From: Desulfovibrionaceae bacterium
Lineage (GTDB): Bacteria > Desulfobacterota > Desulfovibrionia > Desulfovibrionales > Desulfovibrionaceae
DNA: 60,867 nucleotides
Direction of reading: 5' to 3'
NCBI GenBank assembly: GCA_910575755.1
Contig: CAJTFO010000009.1
Coordinates: forward strand, 1-60,867
Shown here: piece by piece, positions 9,755-18,884 of the stretch
How positions within the stretch are numbered: position 1 is the first letter of the stretch
How the letters are laid out: each line of letters starts with the position of its first letter
Position numbers and translations under genes: made by a program
Notes under the pieces: generated by a model
The model's database searches: none
The model's input: only the letters and a program-made list of their open reading frames with translations
Told to the model about the DNA's origin: nothing

Positions 9755-10558
9755 ATGAACAGCACCTTGAGCGTTGCCGTACTCAGCGGCAAAGGTGGGG
9801 TCGGCAAGACCAATATTTCTCTCAACCTGGCTTGCGCGCTCTACCAGGCGGGCTTCAAAAATCTGCTCATGGATTGCGATATGGGGCTGGCCAACCTGGA
9901 CGTGCTGCTGGGCATCACTCCAGAGGGAAATGTTCAGGACGCCCTGCTGGGCGAAGCGCGCCTGAGCGACGTGCTCTACCCCTTGGAGCCTAATGGCTTC
10001 GACGTGCTGCCCGCGGCCTCGGGCGTGCCTGAACTCAACGACCTGAGCCCTGACCTGCGCGATCTGCTGCTGCAACGTCTGGAACCGCTGCTGGGCAAAT
10101 ATGATTTCATCTTCATGGATCTGGGCGCGGGCATTTCAGAGACGGTGCAGACCTTTGCGGCCATGGCCGCCATACGCATTGTGATCATCACGCCCGAGCC
10201 CACCTCGCTCACGGACAGTTACGCCCTGGTCAAGCTGCTGAACAACCGTTTCGGCATTCGCGATTTCATGGTCCTGGTCAATCAGGCCGCTTCGGCCAGA
10301 GAGGCGCAAAGCGCCTTTGAAAAACTGAACGGGGCCTGCCGGCATTTTCTGGGCCTGGAACCCGTGCTGCTGGGCCATGTGCGCACGGACAAAAAGCTGA
10401 CCGAAGCCGTCTGCCGCCAGCAGCCCCTGCTGCGTTACGCGCCGAGCAGCCCGGCGGCCCAGGATATTCAGGCCCTGGGCGCCCGCCTGCAACGCACGCG
10501 CATGGGCATGCTCGACTGGCTGGTCACACGCAGCGTTTTGCAGGCATTGCCCAGGTAA
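9755..10558 (+). CDS. MinD/ParA-family ATPase, FlhG (FleN/YlxH)-like
   Basis: A 267-residue protein with a deviant Walker A (SGKGGVGKTN) at the N-terminus, MDCDMGLANLDVLLG (switch I region) and FIFMDLGAGIS (Walker B). Length and the early GLANLDVLLG motif fit FlhG/FleN-type flagellar-number regulators better than chromosomal ParA. No flhF is visible next to it. GGAG precedes the ATG. Exact target unproven. Confidence 0.75.
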   Translation: MNSTLSVAVLSGKGGVGKTNISLNLACALYQAGFKNLLMDCDMGLANLDVLLGITPEGNVQDALLGEARLSDVLYPLEPNGFDVLPAASGVPELNDLSPDLRDLLLQRLEPLLGKYDFIFMDLGAGISETVQTFAAMAAIRIVIITPEPTSLTDSYALVKLLNNRFGIRDFMVLVNQAASAREAQSAFEKLNGACRHFLGLEPVLLGHVRTDKKLTEAVCRQQPLLRYAPSSPAAQDIQALGARLQRTRMGMLDWLVTRSVLQALPR

Positions 10559-10844
10559 GCAGTTTACCTTGCGGCGCAAAGGGGATAGAAATCATTCTGT
10601 GCCGGGCATGGAATGACACTCAGAGCAAATTCGTTCCGGCGGACGCGAGAGCGGACGCCCGCGCCGCTTTTGCAATGGAAAGATTTCAAAAGCAAAATGC
10701 TCCAGTGAAAAGCTCTGAGACCAGACGGGAGTCTGGCGTGGCGCGGAAAGCGCCGCGAGTTCCAGACATATGGGAGCCGTGCGCATACTCAAGCTTTGTC
10801 GCCCTTCCCTCACGGGATAATCATAACGTGTCAACGGAGGCGTG

Positions 10845-11120
10845 ATGAATAAAAGCGAACTGATCAAAGCCCTGGCCGAAGAGACCAACATTCCTTTTGA
10901 CGATGCTTCACTGGTTGTGAACACGTTCATCGACGCCATGAAAAAATCGCTGATCGCCGGGGACCGCATTGAAATTCGCGGTTTCGGCAGCTTCAAGATC
11001 AAGGAATACGGCGGTTACGCCGGGCGCAACCCCAAAACCGGGGAAAGCGTTTCGGTGGTTCCCAAACGTCTGCCCTTTTTCCGCGCGGGCAAGGAGCTCA
11101 AGGAGTTCATCAATCAGTAG
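10845..11120 (+). CDS. HU-family DNA-binding protein
   Basis: A 91-residue protein with the HU/IHF fold: N-terminal helices (NKSELIKALAEE), then GDRIEIRGFGSFKIKEY, the DNA-clasp arm GRNPKTGESV and VPKRLPFFRAGKEL. ATG 10845 follows GGAGG by five bases; the GTG at 10842 is too close. The 286-base gap upstream holds no gene. HU compacts DNA and bends it for recombination, and Mu transposition needs host HU. Confidence 0.92.
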   Translation: MNKSELIKALAEETNIPFDDASLVVNTFIDAMKKSLIAGDRIEIRGFGSFKIKEYGGYAGRNPKTGESVSVVPKRLPFFRAGKELKEFINQ

Positions 11121-11255
11121 CGCCTGCACTCCGCGGGGCGAACCCCGCCGCTCTGGGGCGCTACGGCACCATCAATCCGGGCGGCATGCCGCCCTGTTGC
11201 AGCGCTCCGGCGTGTTTGCAGAACACGCCGGATGCAAGCCACAAGGAGTCTGGAT

Positions 11256-12134
11256 ATGCTTTTTTCCGGCGCACTGACAGCGCTTGTCACGCCATTCAAG
11301 AATAATACCGTGGATGAAGAGGCCTACCGCGCCTTTATCGAACGTCAGATCACCGAAGGCATTCACGGCCTGGTGCCCTGCGGCACCACCGGCGAATCCG
11401 CCACGCTCTCCCACGAGGAACACGAGCGGGTCATTGAAATCTGCATCGACCAGGCCAAAGGCCGGGTGCCGGTGCTGGCCGGCGCAGGGTCCAACAATAC
11501 CAGCGAGGCCATCCGCCTGGCCCTTTTTGCCAAAAAGGCCGGGGCGGACGGAGCGTTGCTTATCACCCCCTACTACAACAAGCCCACACAGGAAGGCCTG
11601 TACCAGCACTTCAAGGCCATTGCCGAGGCCGTGGACCTGCCGCTGGTGCCCTATAACGTGCCGGGGCGCACGGGCTGCAACATGCTGCCGCCGGTGCTCA
11701 GCCGGCTGGCCCGCGATTTTTCCCATATCGTGGGCGTCAAGGAAGCCACCGGCGACATGGTGCAGGGCAGCCTTGTGCTGGAATCCTGCCCGGCGGACTT
11801 CAGCGTGCTGTCCGGCGACGACCTCACGGCCCTGCCGCTCATGGCGCTGGGCGGCAAGGGCGTGATTTCGGTCACGTCCAATCTGGCGCCGGGCCGCGTG
11901 GCCGCCGTGTGGAACGCTTTTGCCAGTGGCGATCTGGCCGGGGCCGCCCGCCTGCATCACGAGCTGCTTCCCCTGCATCAGGTCATGTTTGTGGAAAGCA
12001 ATCCCATTCCGGTCAAAACGGCCCTGGCCCTCATGGGCCAGATGACAGACGAGATGCGCCTGCCGCTCTGCCCCATGAGCGAAAGCGGCAAGGCAAAACT
12101 GATTGAAGTGCTGCGTCAGCAGGGCCTCTTGTAA
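11256..12134 (+). CDS. dapA: 4-hydroxy-tetrahydrodipicolinate synthase
   Basis: A 292-residue class I aldolase, the same length as E. coli DapA. Visible motifs are PCGTTGESATL (active-site Thr-Thr), LITPYYNKPTQEGLY (Tyr), VPGRTGCNM and VGVKEATGD with the Schiff-base Lys. It condenses pyruvate with aspartate semialdehyde at the head of lysine and diaminopimelate synthesis. AAGGAG lies eight bases before the ATG. The 135-base gap from HU carries several small hairpins, the best at 11207-11231 (ten-base perfect stem). Confidence 0.95.
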   Translation: MLFSGALTALVTPFKNNTVDEEAYRAFIERQITEGIHGLVPCGTTGESATLSHEEHERVIEICIDQAKGRVPVLAGAGSNNTSEAIRLALFAKKAGADGALLITPYYNKPTQEGLYQHFKAIAEAVDLPLVPYNVPGRTGCNMLPPVLSRLARDFSHIVGVKEATGDMVQGSLVLESCPADFSVLSGDDLTALPLMALGGKGVISVTSNLAPGRVAAVWNAFASGDLAGAARLHHELLPLHQVMFVESNPIPVKTALALMGQMTDEMRLPLCPMSESGKAKLIEVLRQQGLL

Positions 12135-12154
12135 GCCCCGCTTGCGTCGAGATG

Positions 12155-12198
12155 AAAGCCGGGCACTTCCTTCCTTTCCGGAGGAAGCGCCCGGCTTT
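12155..12198. terminator. Strong hairpin terminator after dapA
   Basis: AAAGCCGGGC-CTTCCT pairs with AGGAAG-GCCCGGCTTT around a short loop. A/T flanks on both sides allow use in either direction between converging transcripts. Confidence 0.8.
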
Positions 12199-12257
12199 GT
12201 CATATGGGGCTGGCCTTCACAGTCTGCGCCCGCGCAAACCGGGCCACACCCGAGAAC

Positions 12258-12290
12258 ACAAAAAGGGGGGAAGCCAAGGCTCCCCCCTTT
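12258..12290 (-). terminator. Terminator of the porin gene
   Basis: On the minus strand a G6/C6 stem with inner AGCC/GGCT pairing is followed by TTTTT, 26 bases after the porin stop. Confidence 0.8.
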
Positions 12291-12315
12291 GAAGTCATTC
12301 CGTGAATGCAGGCGA

Positions 12316-13839
12316 TTAGAAGCTGTACGCGAAGATCAGCTGGGCTTTCCAGGCGTCCTGCTTCTGGAAGGAAGAAGGATTGTTGGACTTCTTCCAGGTG
12401 TCGTTGTCCATGAAGTTGGCGATGTAGCCCAGTTCCAGATTCACGTCAAAGTTTTCGTACATCTGGTAGGAGTTGACCAGGTTCAGCTCCAGCAGGCCGT
12501 CATTGGTGGTCAGGTACGGGGAAGCCCCGGTGCCCCAGCCGTCATTCCAGGCATAGGCGCTGTCCATGTATTTGACCATGGAGGGGGAGTTGGTGCCGCC
12601 CCAGTAGGCCACGCGGAAGGTGTGCTTGAGGTCTTCCATAAAGCTCATATCGCGGATCTGCAGACCGATACCCCAGGTGCCGGCGTATTCCAGCGAATTG
12701 TCGACCCACATCCAGCCGTAGTTGCCGTCGCCCATGAAGGAGGTGAAGTTGCCCATGGGAACGATGGAGGGCATGCGCTCGGAACCGTTCTTCACATTGC
12801 CGTCGTCGCCGGAGCCGTACCAGCCGAAGATGCCGGGCACGCCCCAATCCAGCTTGTATTCCACCAGGGCCTTGGCCAGCCAGCCCTGACGCTCGGTGCT
12901 GCCGCGCTTGGCCACGCCGTTTTTCGAGGCGTCAAAACGGCCCATGCTTTCCACATAGCCGTAGTTGATATCCACTTCGATGTTCAGCGGATCCCAGGCG
13001 GTGATGGCAAAGGGCAGGCCGGCCCAGAACATGTTGCCATAGGCCTTGCTGGTGCCGCCGATATCGTCACGGCCAGAAATGCCGGGGTAGGGGCGCAGGG
13101 TGTAATTCAGATTGCCGTCAGCAGTGCCCCAGCCATCCTTGTCTCCGTACCCTTTCAGGCTGTTCTTGCCCGCCGCGCCGTACATGGCCCAGGGGGTGAT
13201 TTCAAAGCCGTCCAGCTTCACGGGAAGCATCAGGGCGAACAGATCCATGTTGTCCAGATAGTTCTGATGGTAATTGCTGACGCCGTGCGAATCTTCGCCG
13301 CCAAAGTTGTCATTGGCCGGGCGCGCCCACAGGGCGGTGAGCGCCACGTTCTCGTTGAACTGGTAAGAAGCGGTGATGGCCGCGGCGTCGGTGTCCATGA
13401 TGGCGGAGCCGCCGGCCACGTTGGGCAGGGTCACGCCCTGAATGCCCATGCGGAACTTCAGATCGGTCTGCGGCACGAGCCAGTCGATGTAGGCGCGCTT
13501 GACCTTGACCATTGTGCCGTCAGCGCCCAGAGCGCCGCCCTGTTCGGCCTTGCCCCAGGTCTGATTGCCGATTTCAAAGAAGACAGTGCCGGACAGGGCT
13601 TCGGAAGCCACGGCGTCCAACTGCAGGCGCACACGCTGCTGAGCCGCGAACTTGTCGCTGCTGTCGTATTTCTGTTTGGAACCATTAGCGCCCGTACGGG
13701 TCTTGCTGAGCAACTGGTTCTCACCGCCGGCAAAGCCCACCAGCCACTGGCCCTTGGCCTTGAAATCAATGGCGCTGGCGCCCGTGGCCACGCCCAGCAG
13801 CATACCGGCCGCCAACAGCAACGTACAAATGCGTTTCAT
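12316..13839 (-). CDS. Outer membrane homotrimeric porin
   Basis: A 507-residue precursor with a clear signal peptide (MKRICTLLLAAGMLLG to ASA, about 22 residues). The mature part begins IDFKAKGQWLVGF, has alternating aromatic/glycine beta-strands throughout, and ends in a terminal Phe (IFAYSF), the usual BamA signal. This matches the abundant Desulfovibrio-type homotrimeric porin. ATG 13839 has AGGAAGGA upstream; the longer open frame to 13947 has no start signal. It is transcribed alone and ends at 12258-12290. Confidence 0.9.
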   Translation of the reverse strand: MKRICTLLLAAGMLLGVATGASAIDFKAKGQWLVGFAGGENQLLSKTRTGANGSKQKYDSSDKFAAQQRVRLQLDAVASEALSGTVFFEIGNQTWGKAEQGGALGADGTMVKVKRAYIDWLVPQTDLKFRMGIQGVTLPNVAGGSAIMDTDAAAITASYQFNENVALTALWARPANDNFGGEDSHGVSNYHQNYLDNMDLFALMLPVKLDGFEITPWAMYGAAGKNSLKGYGDKDGWGTADGNLNYTLRPYPGISGRDDIGGTSKAYGNMFWAGLPFAITAWDPLNIEVDINYGYVESMGRFDASKNGVAKRGSTERQGWLAKALVEYKLDWGVPGIFGWYGSGDDGNVKNGSERMPSIVPMGNFTSFMGDGNYGWMWVDNSLEYAGTWGIGLQIRDMSFMEDLKHTFRVAYWGGTNSPSMVKYMDSAYAWNDGWGTGASPYLTTNDGLLELNLVNSYQMYENFDVNLELGYIANFMDNDTWKKSNNPSSFQKQDAWKAQLIFAYSF

Positions 13840-13977
13840 TATGTCCTTCCTCTCGTTTGAACCCGACAAAGTTAAAAATCTTGTCCTGTCCCACACAGGC
13901 GTAACAGATGTATCGCCTTTTGCCGCCGAAGGCAAGATTTTTGTCAAAAAATTTTTACCGCCGTGCGCCCGACACGC

Positions 13978-14014
13978 TCTGACCGGGGCGGCTGCCCGCT
14001 CCGCCCCGGCCAGA
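13978..14014 (-). terminator. GC-rich hairpin after the zinc-ribbon gene
   Basis: CCGGGGCGG and CCGCCCCGG pair over a nine-base loop with flanking TCTG/CAGA. The T-tract is poor, so it may be a weak terminator or only stabilise the 3' end. Confidence 0.45.
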
Positions 14015-14044
14015 CAAAATCAGAGATGCAACAGATGGCACGCC

Positions 14045-14287
14045 TCACAGAAAGTCCGGATCAGCCGCCGCCTTGCCCCCGGCCAGCATGATGCGCACAT
14101 AATGCAGGCCGTGCTCGTCCACCGGAATAACGGGGAAAGAGAATCCGCAGTTGTCGCAGGAAACCATGCGGGGTTCCGTGGGGCTGACCAGCGGCACATG
14201 CCTGCCGCACTGTGGGCACTGGTAAAAAAAGAGAATTTCCATGCCGTCCGGCGGCACTGGCGCGAGGGGGCGTTTTTTCTCAGCCAT
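14045..14287 (-). CDS. Small zinc-ribbon protein
   Basis: An 80-residue protein with CPQCG (about residues 24-28) and CDNCGF (about 44-49), a treble-clef type zinc ribbon. Function is unknown. Its start overlaps the gpmI stop by eight bases, so it belongs to the rsfS-gpmI unit. Confidence 0.7.
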   Translation of the reverse strand: MAEKKRPLAPVPPDGMEILFFYQCPQCGRHVPLVSPTEPRMVSCDNCGFSFPVIPVDEHGLHYVRIMLAGGKAAADPDFL

Positions 14288-15836
14288 GCCGCGCCTCCCC
14301 GGCCAGATTGCGACCGGTCATGGACGCGGAAGGCTCCAGCCCCCACAGCCCGAGCAGGGTCGGGGCCACATCGGCCAGCCGCCCGTCGCCCAGGGCCCGC
14401 ACAACGCCGCCGGGCTCCAGCAGAATGCAGGGCACGGCATTGGTAGTGTGGGCCGTGTGTGGGCGGCCTTCAGGGGTCAGCATCACCTCGCAGTTGCCGT
14501 GATCGGCGATGATCAGCATGCGGCCGCCGCGCGCCTCCACGGCCCTGGTCATGCGGCCCACGCATTCGTCCACCACCGCGCAGGCCTCCACCGCCGCCTC
14601 AAGCACGCCGGTGTGGCCCACCATGTCGCCATTGGCCAGATTGCAGACCACCAGATCATAGACGCCCTTGTTCCAGGCTTCCACAAATCTGTCCGTCACC
14701 TCACGGGCGCTCATGGCCGGTTTGAGGTCATAGGTGGCCACGTCGCGCGGCGAGGGAACCAGAATGCGATCTTCGCCGGGGAAGGGTTCCTCCACGCCGC
14801 CGTTGAAAAAATAGGTCACATGGGCGTATTTTTCCGTTTCCGCCAGGCGGAGCTGACGCAGGCCGGCCCGCGAAACCGCCTCGCCCAGCCCCAGCGTTAC
14901 GGCCTCCTTGGGAAAGGCCACGGGAATGCCGAAGCTCGCTTCATAGGAGGTCATGGAGGCCACGCCCGCCAGCCTGGGCAGCGCGCCCCGCTCAAAGGCG
15001 TCGAAGCCCGGCTCGATAAAGGCCTGGGTCAGCTCGCGCATACGGTCGGCCCGGAAATTGAAAAGAAAGAGCGCGTCGCCGTCGGCCATGCCCGCGGGCT
15101 CGTCCGCCCCTGCTTCTCCCGCGCAACGCACGGGCCTGACAAATTCGTCAGTGACGCCTTCAGCGTAGGAGGCTTCAAGCGCCGCCACCGCGTCCGGGGC
15201 CACGCGGCCGCCGTCGCTCCGCCCGTGCGCCAGCAAATCCCAGGCCGCCTTGACCCTGTCCCAGCGACTGTCGCGGTCCATGGCGTAAAAACGGCCCACC
15301 AGACCGGCGATGCGCGTCCGGGGCTGATCCTTGATATGCTCTTCCAGCGCGCGCGCAAAATCCGCGCCGCTTTTGGGATCCGTATCGCGGCCGTCCATAA
15401 TGGCGTGGATGCGCACGGGCACGTCCGCGCGCGCGGCCATGTCGCAGAGGGCTTCCAGATGGCGGATATGGCTGTGCACGCCGCCGTCCGAAAGCAGACC
15501 CGCCAGATGCAGCCTGCCGCCACTTTTTCTGACCGCCGCCAGCAGCTCGCCCAGAACCGGATTGGCGGCAAAGGAGCCGTCCTCCAGGGCCACGTCAATG
15601 CGCGTCATATCCTGATAGACCACGCGTCCGGCCCCGATATTCAGATGCCCCACCTCGGAATTGCCCATATAGCCTTCCGGCAGGCCCACGGCCCGGCCCG
15701 AAGCAGTGAGGCGCGCATGGGGGCAACGCGCATTGAGGCTGTCCAGATGAGGCGTGGACGCGAGAAAAGGCGCATTGCCGGGACCGGGGGCCGCCAGGCC
15801 CCAGCCATCAAGAATCAGCAACAAGGTAGGGGTCAT
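14280..15836 (-). CDS. gpmI: 2,3-bisphosphoglycerate-independent phosphoglycerate mutase
   Basis: A 518-residue Mn-dependent enzyme of the alkaline phosphatase superfamily, interconverting 3- and 2-phosphoglycerate. Metal and phosphate ligands are visible in LLILDGWG, GYMGNSEVGH (nucleophile Ser), GLLSDGGVHSH, IMDGRDTDP, FNFRADRMREL, NLANGDMVGHTG and IIADHGNCE. ATG 15836 overlaps the rsfS stop by four bases. Confidence 0.95.
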   Translation of the reverse strand: MTPTLLLILDGWGLAAPGPGNAPFLASTPHLDSLNARCPHARLTASGRAVGLPEGYMGNSEVGHLNIGAGRVVYQDMTRIDVALEDGSFAANPVLGELLAAVRKSGGRLHLAGLLSDGGVHSHIRHLEALCDMAARADVPVRIHAIMDGRDTDPKSGADFARALEEHIKDQPRTRIAGLVGRFYAMDRDSRWDRVKAAWDLLAHGRSDGGRVAPDAVAALEASYAEGVTDEFVRPVRCAGEAGADEPAGMADGDALFLFNFRADRMRELTQAFIEPGFDAFERGALPRLAGVASMTSYEASFGIPVAFPKEAVTLGLGEAVSRAGLRQLRLAETEKYAHVTYFFNGGVEEPFPGEDRILVPSPRDVATYDLKPAMSAREVTDRFVEAWNKGVYDLVVCNLANGDMVGHTGVLEAAVEACAVVDECVGRMTRAVEARGGRMLIIADHGNCEVMLTPEGRPHTAHTTNAVPCILLEPGGVVRALGDGRLADVAPTLLGLWGLEPSASMTGRNLAGEARHG

Positions 15837-16273
15837 GCCACACTCTCCCCGCCGGAGCTCGCGGCGGCTTCGCCCGCCGGACGCCGGCCCCAGAGGGCCT
15901 CCAGGCGGTACAGCTCCCGCGCCGGCTCCAGAAAAATATTGATAATGATGTCGTTCATATCCACAAGAATCCACTGCCCGGTCGCATAACCTTCCACGCG
16001 CAGATATTCGTAGTTGCGCTCGTGGCAGAGGGCGGCCACGCCATCAGCCAGACTCTGGGCATGGCGCATGGAACCGGCGGTGAGTACCAGCAAAGCATCG
16101 GCAAAACCGCCCTGCTCCGCGAGGTTGAGGCTGACGATGCGCTCCGCCTTGTGTTCCTCAAGCCAGGCCGTGATGACCGCCAGCTTTTCCGCCAGGGGGA
16201 CGTCCGCACAACGCTTGCGGCCCGGACGCGCGGCCTGGGCCTCGGTAATTTCGGTAGAAGAGATGTATTCCAT
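15833..16273 (-). CDS. rsfS: Ribosomal silencing factor RsfS
   Basis: A 146-residue protein with the RsfS core: LAVITAWLEEHKAERIVSLNL, DALLVLTAGSMRHAQSLAD and VEGYATGQWILVDMNDIIINIF. RsfS binds L14 of the 50S subunit and blocks subunit joining. The start is uncertain: ATG 16273 gives the usual length but no clear Shine-Dalgarno is seen. Linkage to gpmI suggests one operon. Confidence 0.85.
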   Translation of the reverse strand: MEYISSTEITEAQAARPGRKRCADVPLAEKLAVITAWLEEHKAERIVSLNLAEQGGFADALLVLTAGSMRHAQSLADGVAALCHERNYEYLRVEGYATGQWILVDMNDIIINIFLEPARELYRLEALWGRRPAGEAAASSGGESVA

Positions 16274-16415
16274 ACCGAGCACATATCCCAAAGCCGGGCC
16301 GAGGGCAATGGCGCGGCAGACCGTATTGACCCGGCCCCCACATTGCGGCATACCGAAGAAGCGTCGCGTACCGCGCACATTTCCGCCTTTTTTGCCATAA
16401 AGTAAGGAGTGGCCC

Positions 16416-17720
16416 GTGCTTTTCAACATCAAACAGGAAACCCTGCCCCGCGAGGAGCTGGAAGCGCTGCAAGCGCGCCGCCTGCGCGAGCTCTGCAACC
16501 GCGTGTACGCCAATGTGCCCTTTTACCGCAAACGCTTTGACGAAATCGGCATCACCCCCGCGGACATCAGGACACTGGCCGACCTGCGGCTTCTACCCTT
16601 CACCGAAAAGCAGGATCTGCGCAACCATTACCCCTACGGACTCTTTGCCGTGCCCAAAGAAAACATTGTGCGTCTGCACGCCTCCAGCGGCACCACAGGC
16701 AAGGCCGTGGTGGTGGGCTACACGGCCCGCGATCTGGAAAACTGGGCCGAGCTGGCCGCGCGCAGCCTCTCGGCGGCGGGGGTGAACCGCACGGACACAG
16801 TGCATGTGGCCTATGGCTATGGCCTGTTCACCGGCGGCCTGGGCGCGCACGGCGGCGCGGAACATCTGGGCGCCACGGTGGTGCCCGCCTCAGGCGGCGC
16901 CACGCGGCGACAGGCCTATCTGCTGCGCGATTTCGCGGCCACGGTGCTCTGCTGCACGCCTTCCTACGCCATGCACCTCTGGGAGGCCGGGCAGGAGGCG
17001 GGCATTGACTTCCGCGACCTGCCGTTGCGCATCGGCGTGTTCGGGGCCGAACCCTGGACCGAGGCCATGCGCCGGGATATGGAACAGAAAATGGGCATAG
17101 ACGCCATGAACATCTACGGTCTTTCCGAAATCATGGGGCCGGGCGTGGCCATGGAATGCGCGGACGCCAAGTGCGGCATGCACCTCTGGGAAGATCACAT
17201 CCTGCCGGAGATCATTGATCCGGTCAGCGGCGAGCAGTTGCCGCCCGGCGAGGAAGGCGAACTGGCACTGACCACCCTGACCAAGGAAGGCATCCCCCTG
17301 CTGCGCTACCGCACCCGCGATCTTACCAGCCTGGACTACACGCCCTGCCGTTGCGGACGCACGCATGTGCGCATTTCTCGCCTGCGCGGCCGCAGCGACG
17401 ACATGCTGATCATTCGTGGGGTCAACGTCTTTCCGCAGCAGATCGAAGGCATTCTCATGGAGAGCGAGGGCCTTACGCCCAATTATCAGATCATCGTGGA
17501 CCGCGCCAACAATCTGGACAGCATCGAAGTGCGCGTGGAAGTGAGCGACTCGCTCTTTGCCGACGAAATTCGCAAGCTCCAGATGCTGGAAAGTCGCCTG
17601 CAGAAAAATATCAAGGAATTTCTCGGCGTCACGGCCAAGGTGCGCCTTATGGAACCGCACTCCATCCAGCGCTCCGAGGGCAAGGCCCAGCGCATTGTGG
17701 ACAACCGCCCCAAGGATTGA
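16416..17720 (+). CDS. paaK: Phenylacetate-CoA ligase
   Basis: A 434-residue adenylate-forming enzyme, the usual PaaK length. Motifs: [16 protein letters not shown] (P-loop), [27 protein letters not shown], and [21 protein letters not shown] (hinge) with the C-terminal Lys region. It converts phenylacetate, ATP and CoA to phenylacetyl-CoA. The start is GTG with AAGGAG six bases upstream. It diverges from rsfS and stands alone; no other phenylacetate-pathway gene is nearby. Confidence 0.92.
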   Translation: MLFNIKQETLPREELEALQARRLRELCNRVYANVPFYRKRFDEIGITPADIRTLADLRLLPFTEKQDLRNHYPYGLFAVPKENIVRLHASSGTTGKAVVVGYTARDLENWAELAARSLSAAGVNRTDTVHVAYGYGLFTGGLGAHGGAEHLGATVVPASGGATRRQAYLLRDFAATVLCCTPSYAMHLWEAGQEAGIDFRDLPLRIGVFGAEPWTEAMRRDMEQKMGIDAMNIYGLSEIMGPGVAMECADAKCGMHLWEDHILPEIIDPVSGEQLPPGEEGELALTTLTKEGIPLLRYRTRDLTSLDYTPCRCGRTHVRISRLRGRSDDMLIIRGVNVFPQQIEGILMESEGLTPNYQIIVDRANNLDSIEVRVEVSDSLFADEIRKLQMLESRLQKNIKEFLGVTAKVRLMEPHSIQRSEGKAQRIVDNRPKD

Positions 17721-17998
17721 GGAAGCGCTTTAATCAGCGTTTCCCGCGGTCTTGCGGAGCAAGGCCGCCCGCAAGTCGTGAAGAGGGGAAATTTACTTTT
17801 CCCGACAAATGAACTACCTGGCGTGCCTTTCCCTAAAGAGGCAAAGGCTTCTTTGGGCATGGAGCTGATTTATTCACAGAACAAATCATGCGGTTCCTTG
17901 ACGCATTGCGCGTCTGACGCAGGGCGCTTCTGGCAGGCCCGCAATGCGGCGGCGTCCGGGGCCACGGAAAAAAATGCGCGAAAAATTCACTCCGGCGC

Positions 17999-18027
17999 TT
18001 GACAGTTTACAAATGACCGCGTAAAAG
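17999..18027 (+). promoter_or_regulatory. Promoter of the tRNA cluster
   Basis: TTGACA (17999-18004) and TAAAAG (18022-18027) are spaced by 17 bases, ending 14 bases before the first tRNA. The remaining space back to paaK (17721-17998) holds nothing recognised. Confidence 0.65.
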
Positions 18028-18040
18028 TTTTCCTCGCTGA

Positions 18041-18116
<76 letters not shown>

Positions 18117-18126
18117 TTGTTTTACT

Positions 18127-18200
<74 letters not shown>

Positions 18201-18231
18201 GAGTGTTTTTACGCCTCGCCGTTTCGTATAT

Positions 18232-18306
<75 letters not shown>

Positions 18307-18317
18307 CCGCCCTTTCT

Positions 18318-18392
18318 GCGGGAATAACTCAACGGTAGAGTGTCAGCTTCCCAAGCTGAAGGTTGCGGGTTCAAATCCCGTTTCCCGCTCCA
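18318..18392 (+). tRNA. tRNA-Gly(CCC)
   Basis: The same acceptor type as the GCC isoacceptors (GCGGGAA/TTCCCGC). The anticodon stem TCAGC/GCTGA encloses TTCCCAA, giving anticodon CCC. CCA is encoded. Confidence 0.95.
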
Positions 18393-18400
18393 GAAATCAC

Positions 18401-18436
18401 AACAGGTTAGGCCAAAAAAGCCTAACCTGTTTTTCG
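18401..18436 (+). terminator. Terminator of the tRNA operon
   Basis: AACAGGTTAGGC pairs perfectly with GCCTAACCTGTT, followed by a run of T. It marks the last clear host feature before the prophage. Confidence 0.9.
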
Positions 18437-18511
18437 TTTTTGCTACCGTATTGCTACCTCGCCGCGCAAACAGAGCTTTTTGTCCCGCATGTGGGCTGTG
18501 AGCGCAAGTGT

Positions 18512-18613
18512 GAGCTGTCACGCAAAAAGAGAACGTGCCGGGGCATTTTTTCAGATTTGGCACGTTTTTTGAGTTAAGATTCCAGGGGCGCGGTGCGTGT
18601 CAAAACAGACACA
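18512..18613. repeat. Prophage end repeat, copy A
   Basis: In order: a 22-bp unit beginning GAGCTGTCACGC (18512-18533), a hairpin AACGTGCC/GGCACGTT followed by T6, and TGTCAAAACAGACACA (18598-18613). The same three parts recur in copy B. The hairpin can act as a terminator. Confidence 0.6.
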
Positions 18614-18754
18614 AACCACGCCTTTTTTAGGCTTCTTCCTTCGTCGCAAGTACCGCCGTCAGTCTGTTACGGCTGATATCGCAATACTCCCGCGACAATT
18701 CCATACCCACATCGCGCCCTGTCCTGCTGCACGCCTCGCCCACGCTGCCGCTGT

Positions 18755-18881
18755 GAGCTGTCGCGCAAGATGAGAATTTTTTTCACGGTAAATGAGAACG
18801 TGCCGGGGCAGATTTTCCGCTCTGGCACGTTTTTTGTATAGTTTTCGCGTTCTATTGTTCGCATGTGTCAAAACGCACACA
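18755..18881. repeat. Prophage end repeat, copy B
   Basis: The same order as copy A: a 22-bp unit beginning GAGCTGTCGCGC (18755-18776), a hairpin AACGTGCC/GGCACGTT with T6 (18797-18836), and TGTCAAAACGCACACA (18866-18881), four bases from the stop of the last phage gene. Confidence 0.6.
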
Positions 18882-18884
18882 TTT

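Larger units (their letters stand above)
18437..18884. other. Noncoding right end of the prophage (putative attR region)
   Basis: About 450 bases without a gene separate the tRNA operon from the last phage gene. It contains two related blocks (18512-18613 and 18755-18881) listed separately. In Mu the end distal to the transposase carries transposase-binding sites, so this region should contain the right end and host junction. The exact terminal dinucleotide cannot be fixed, because the other prophage end is not visible. Confidence 0.5.

Noticed and set aside
12103..13860. Long plus-strand open frame opposite the porin gene
   Set aside because: It is a high-GC shadow. The minus strand has a signal peptide, beta-barrel pattern, terminal Phe and its own terminator.
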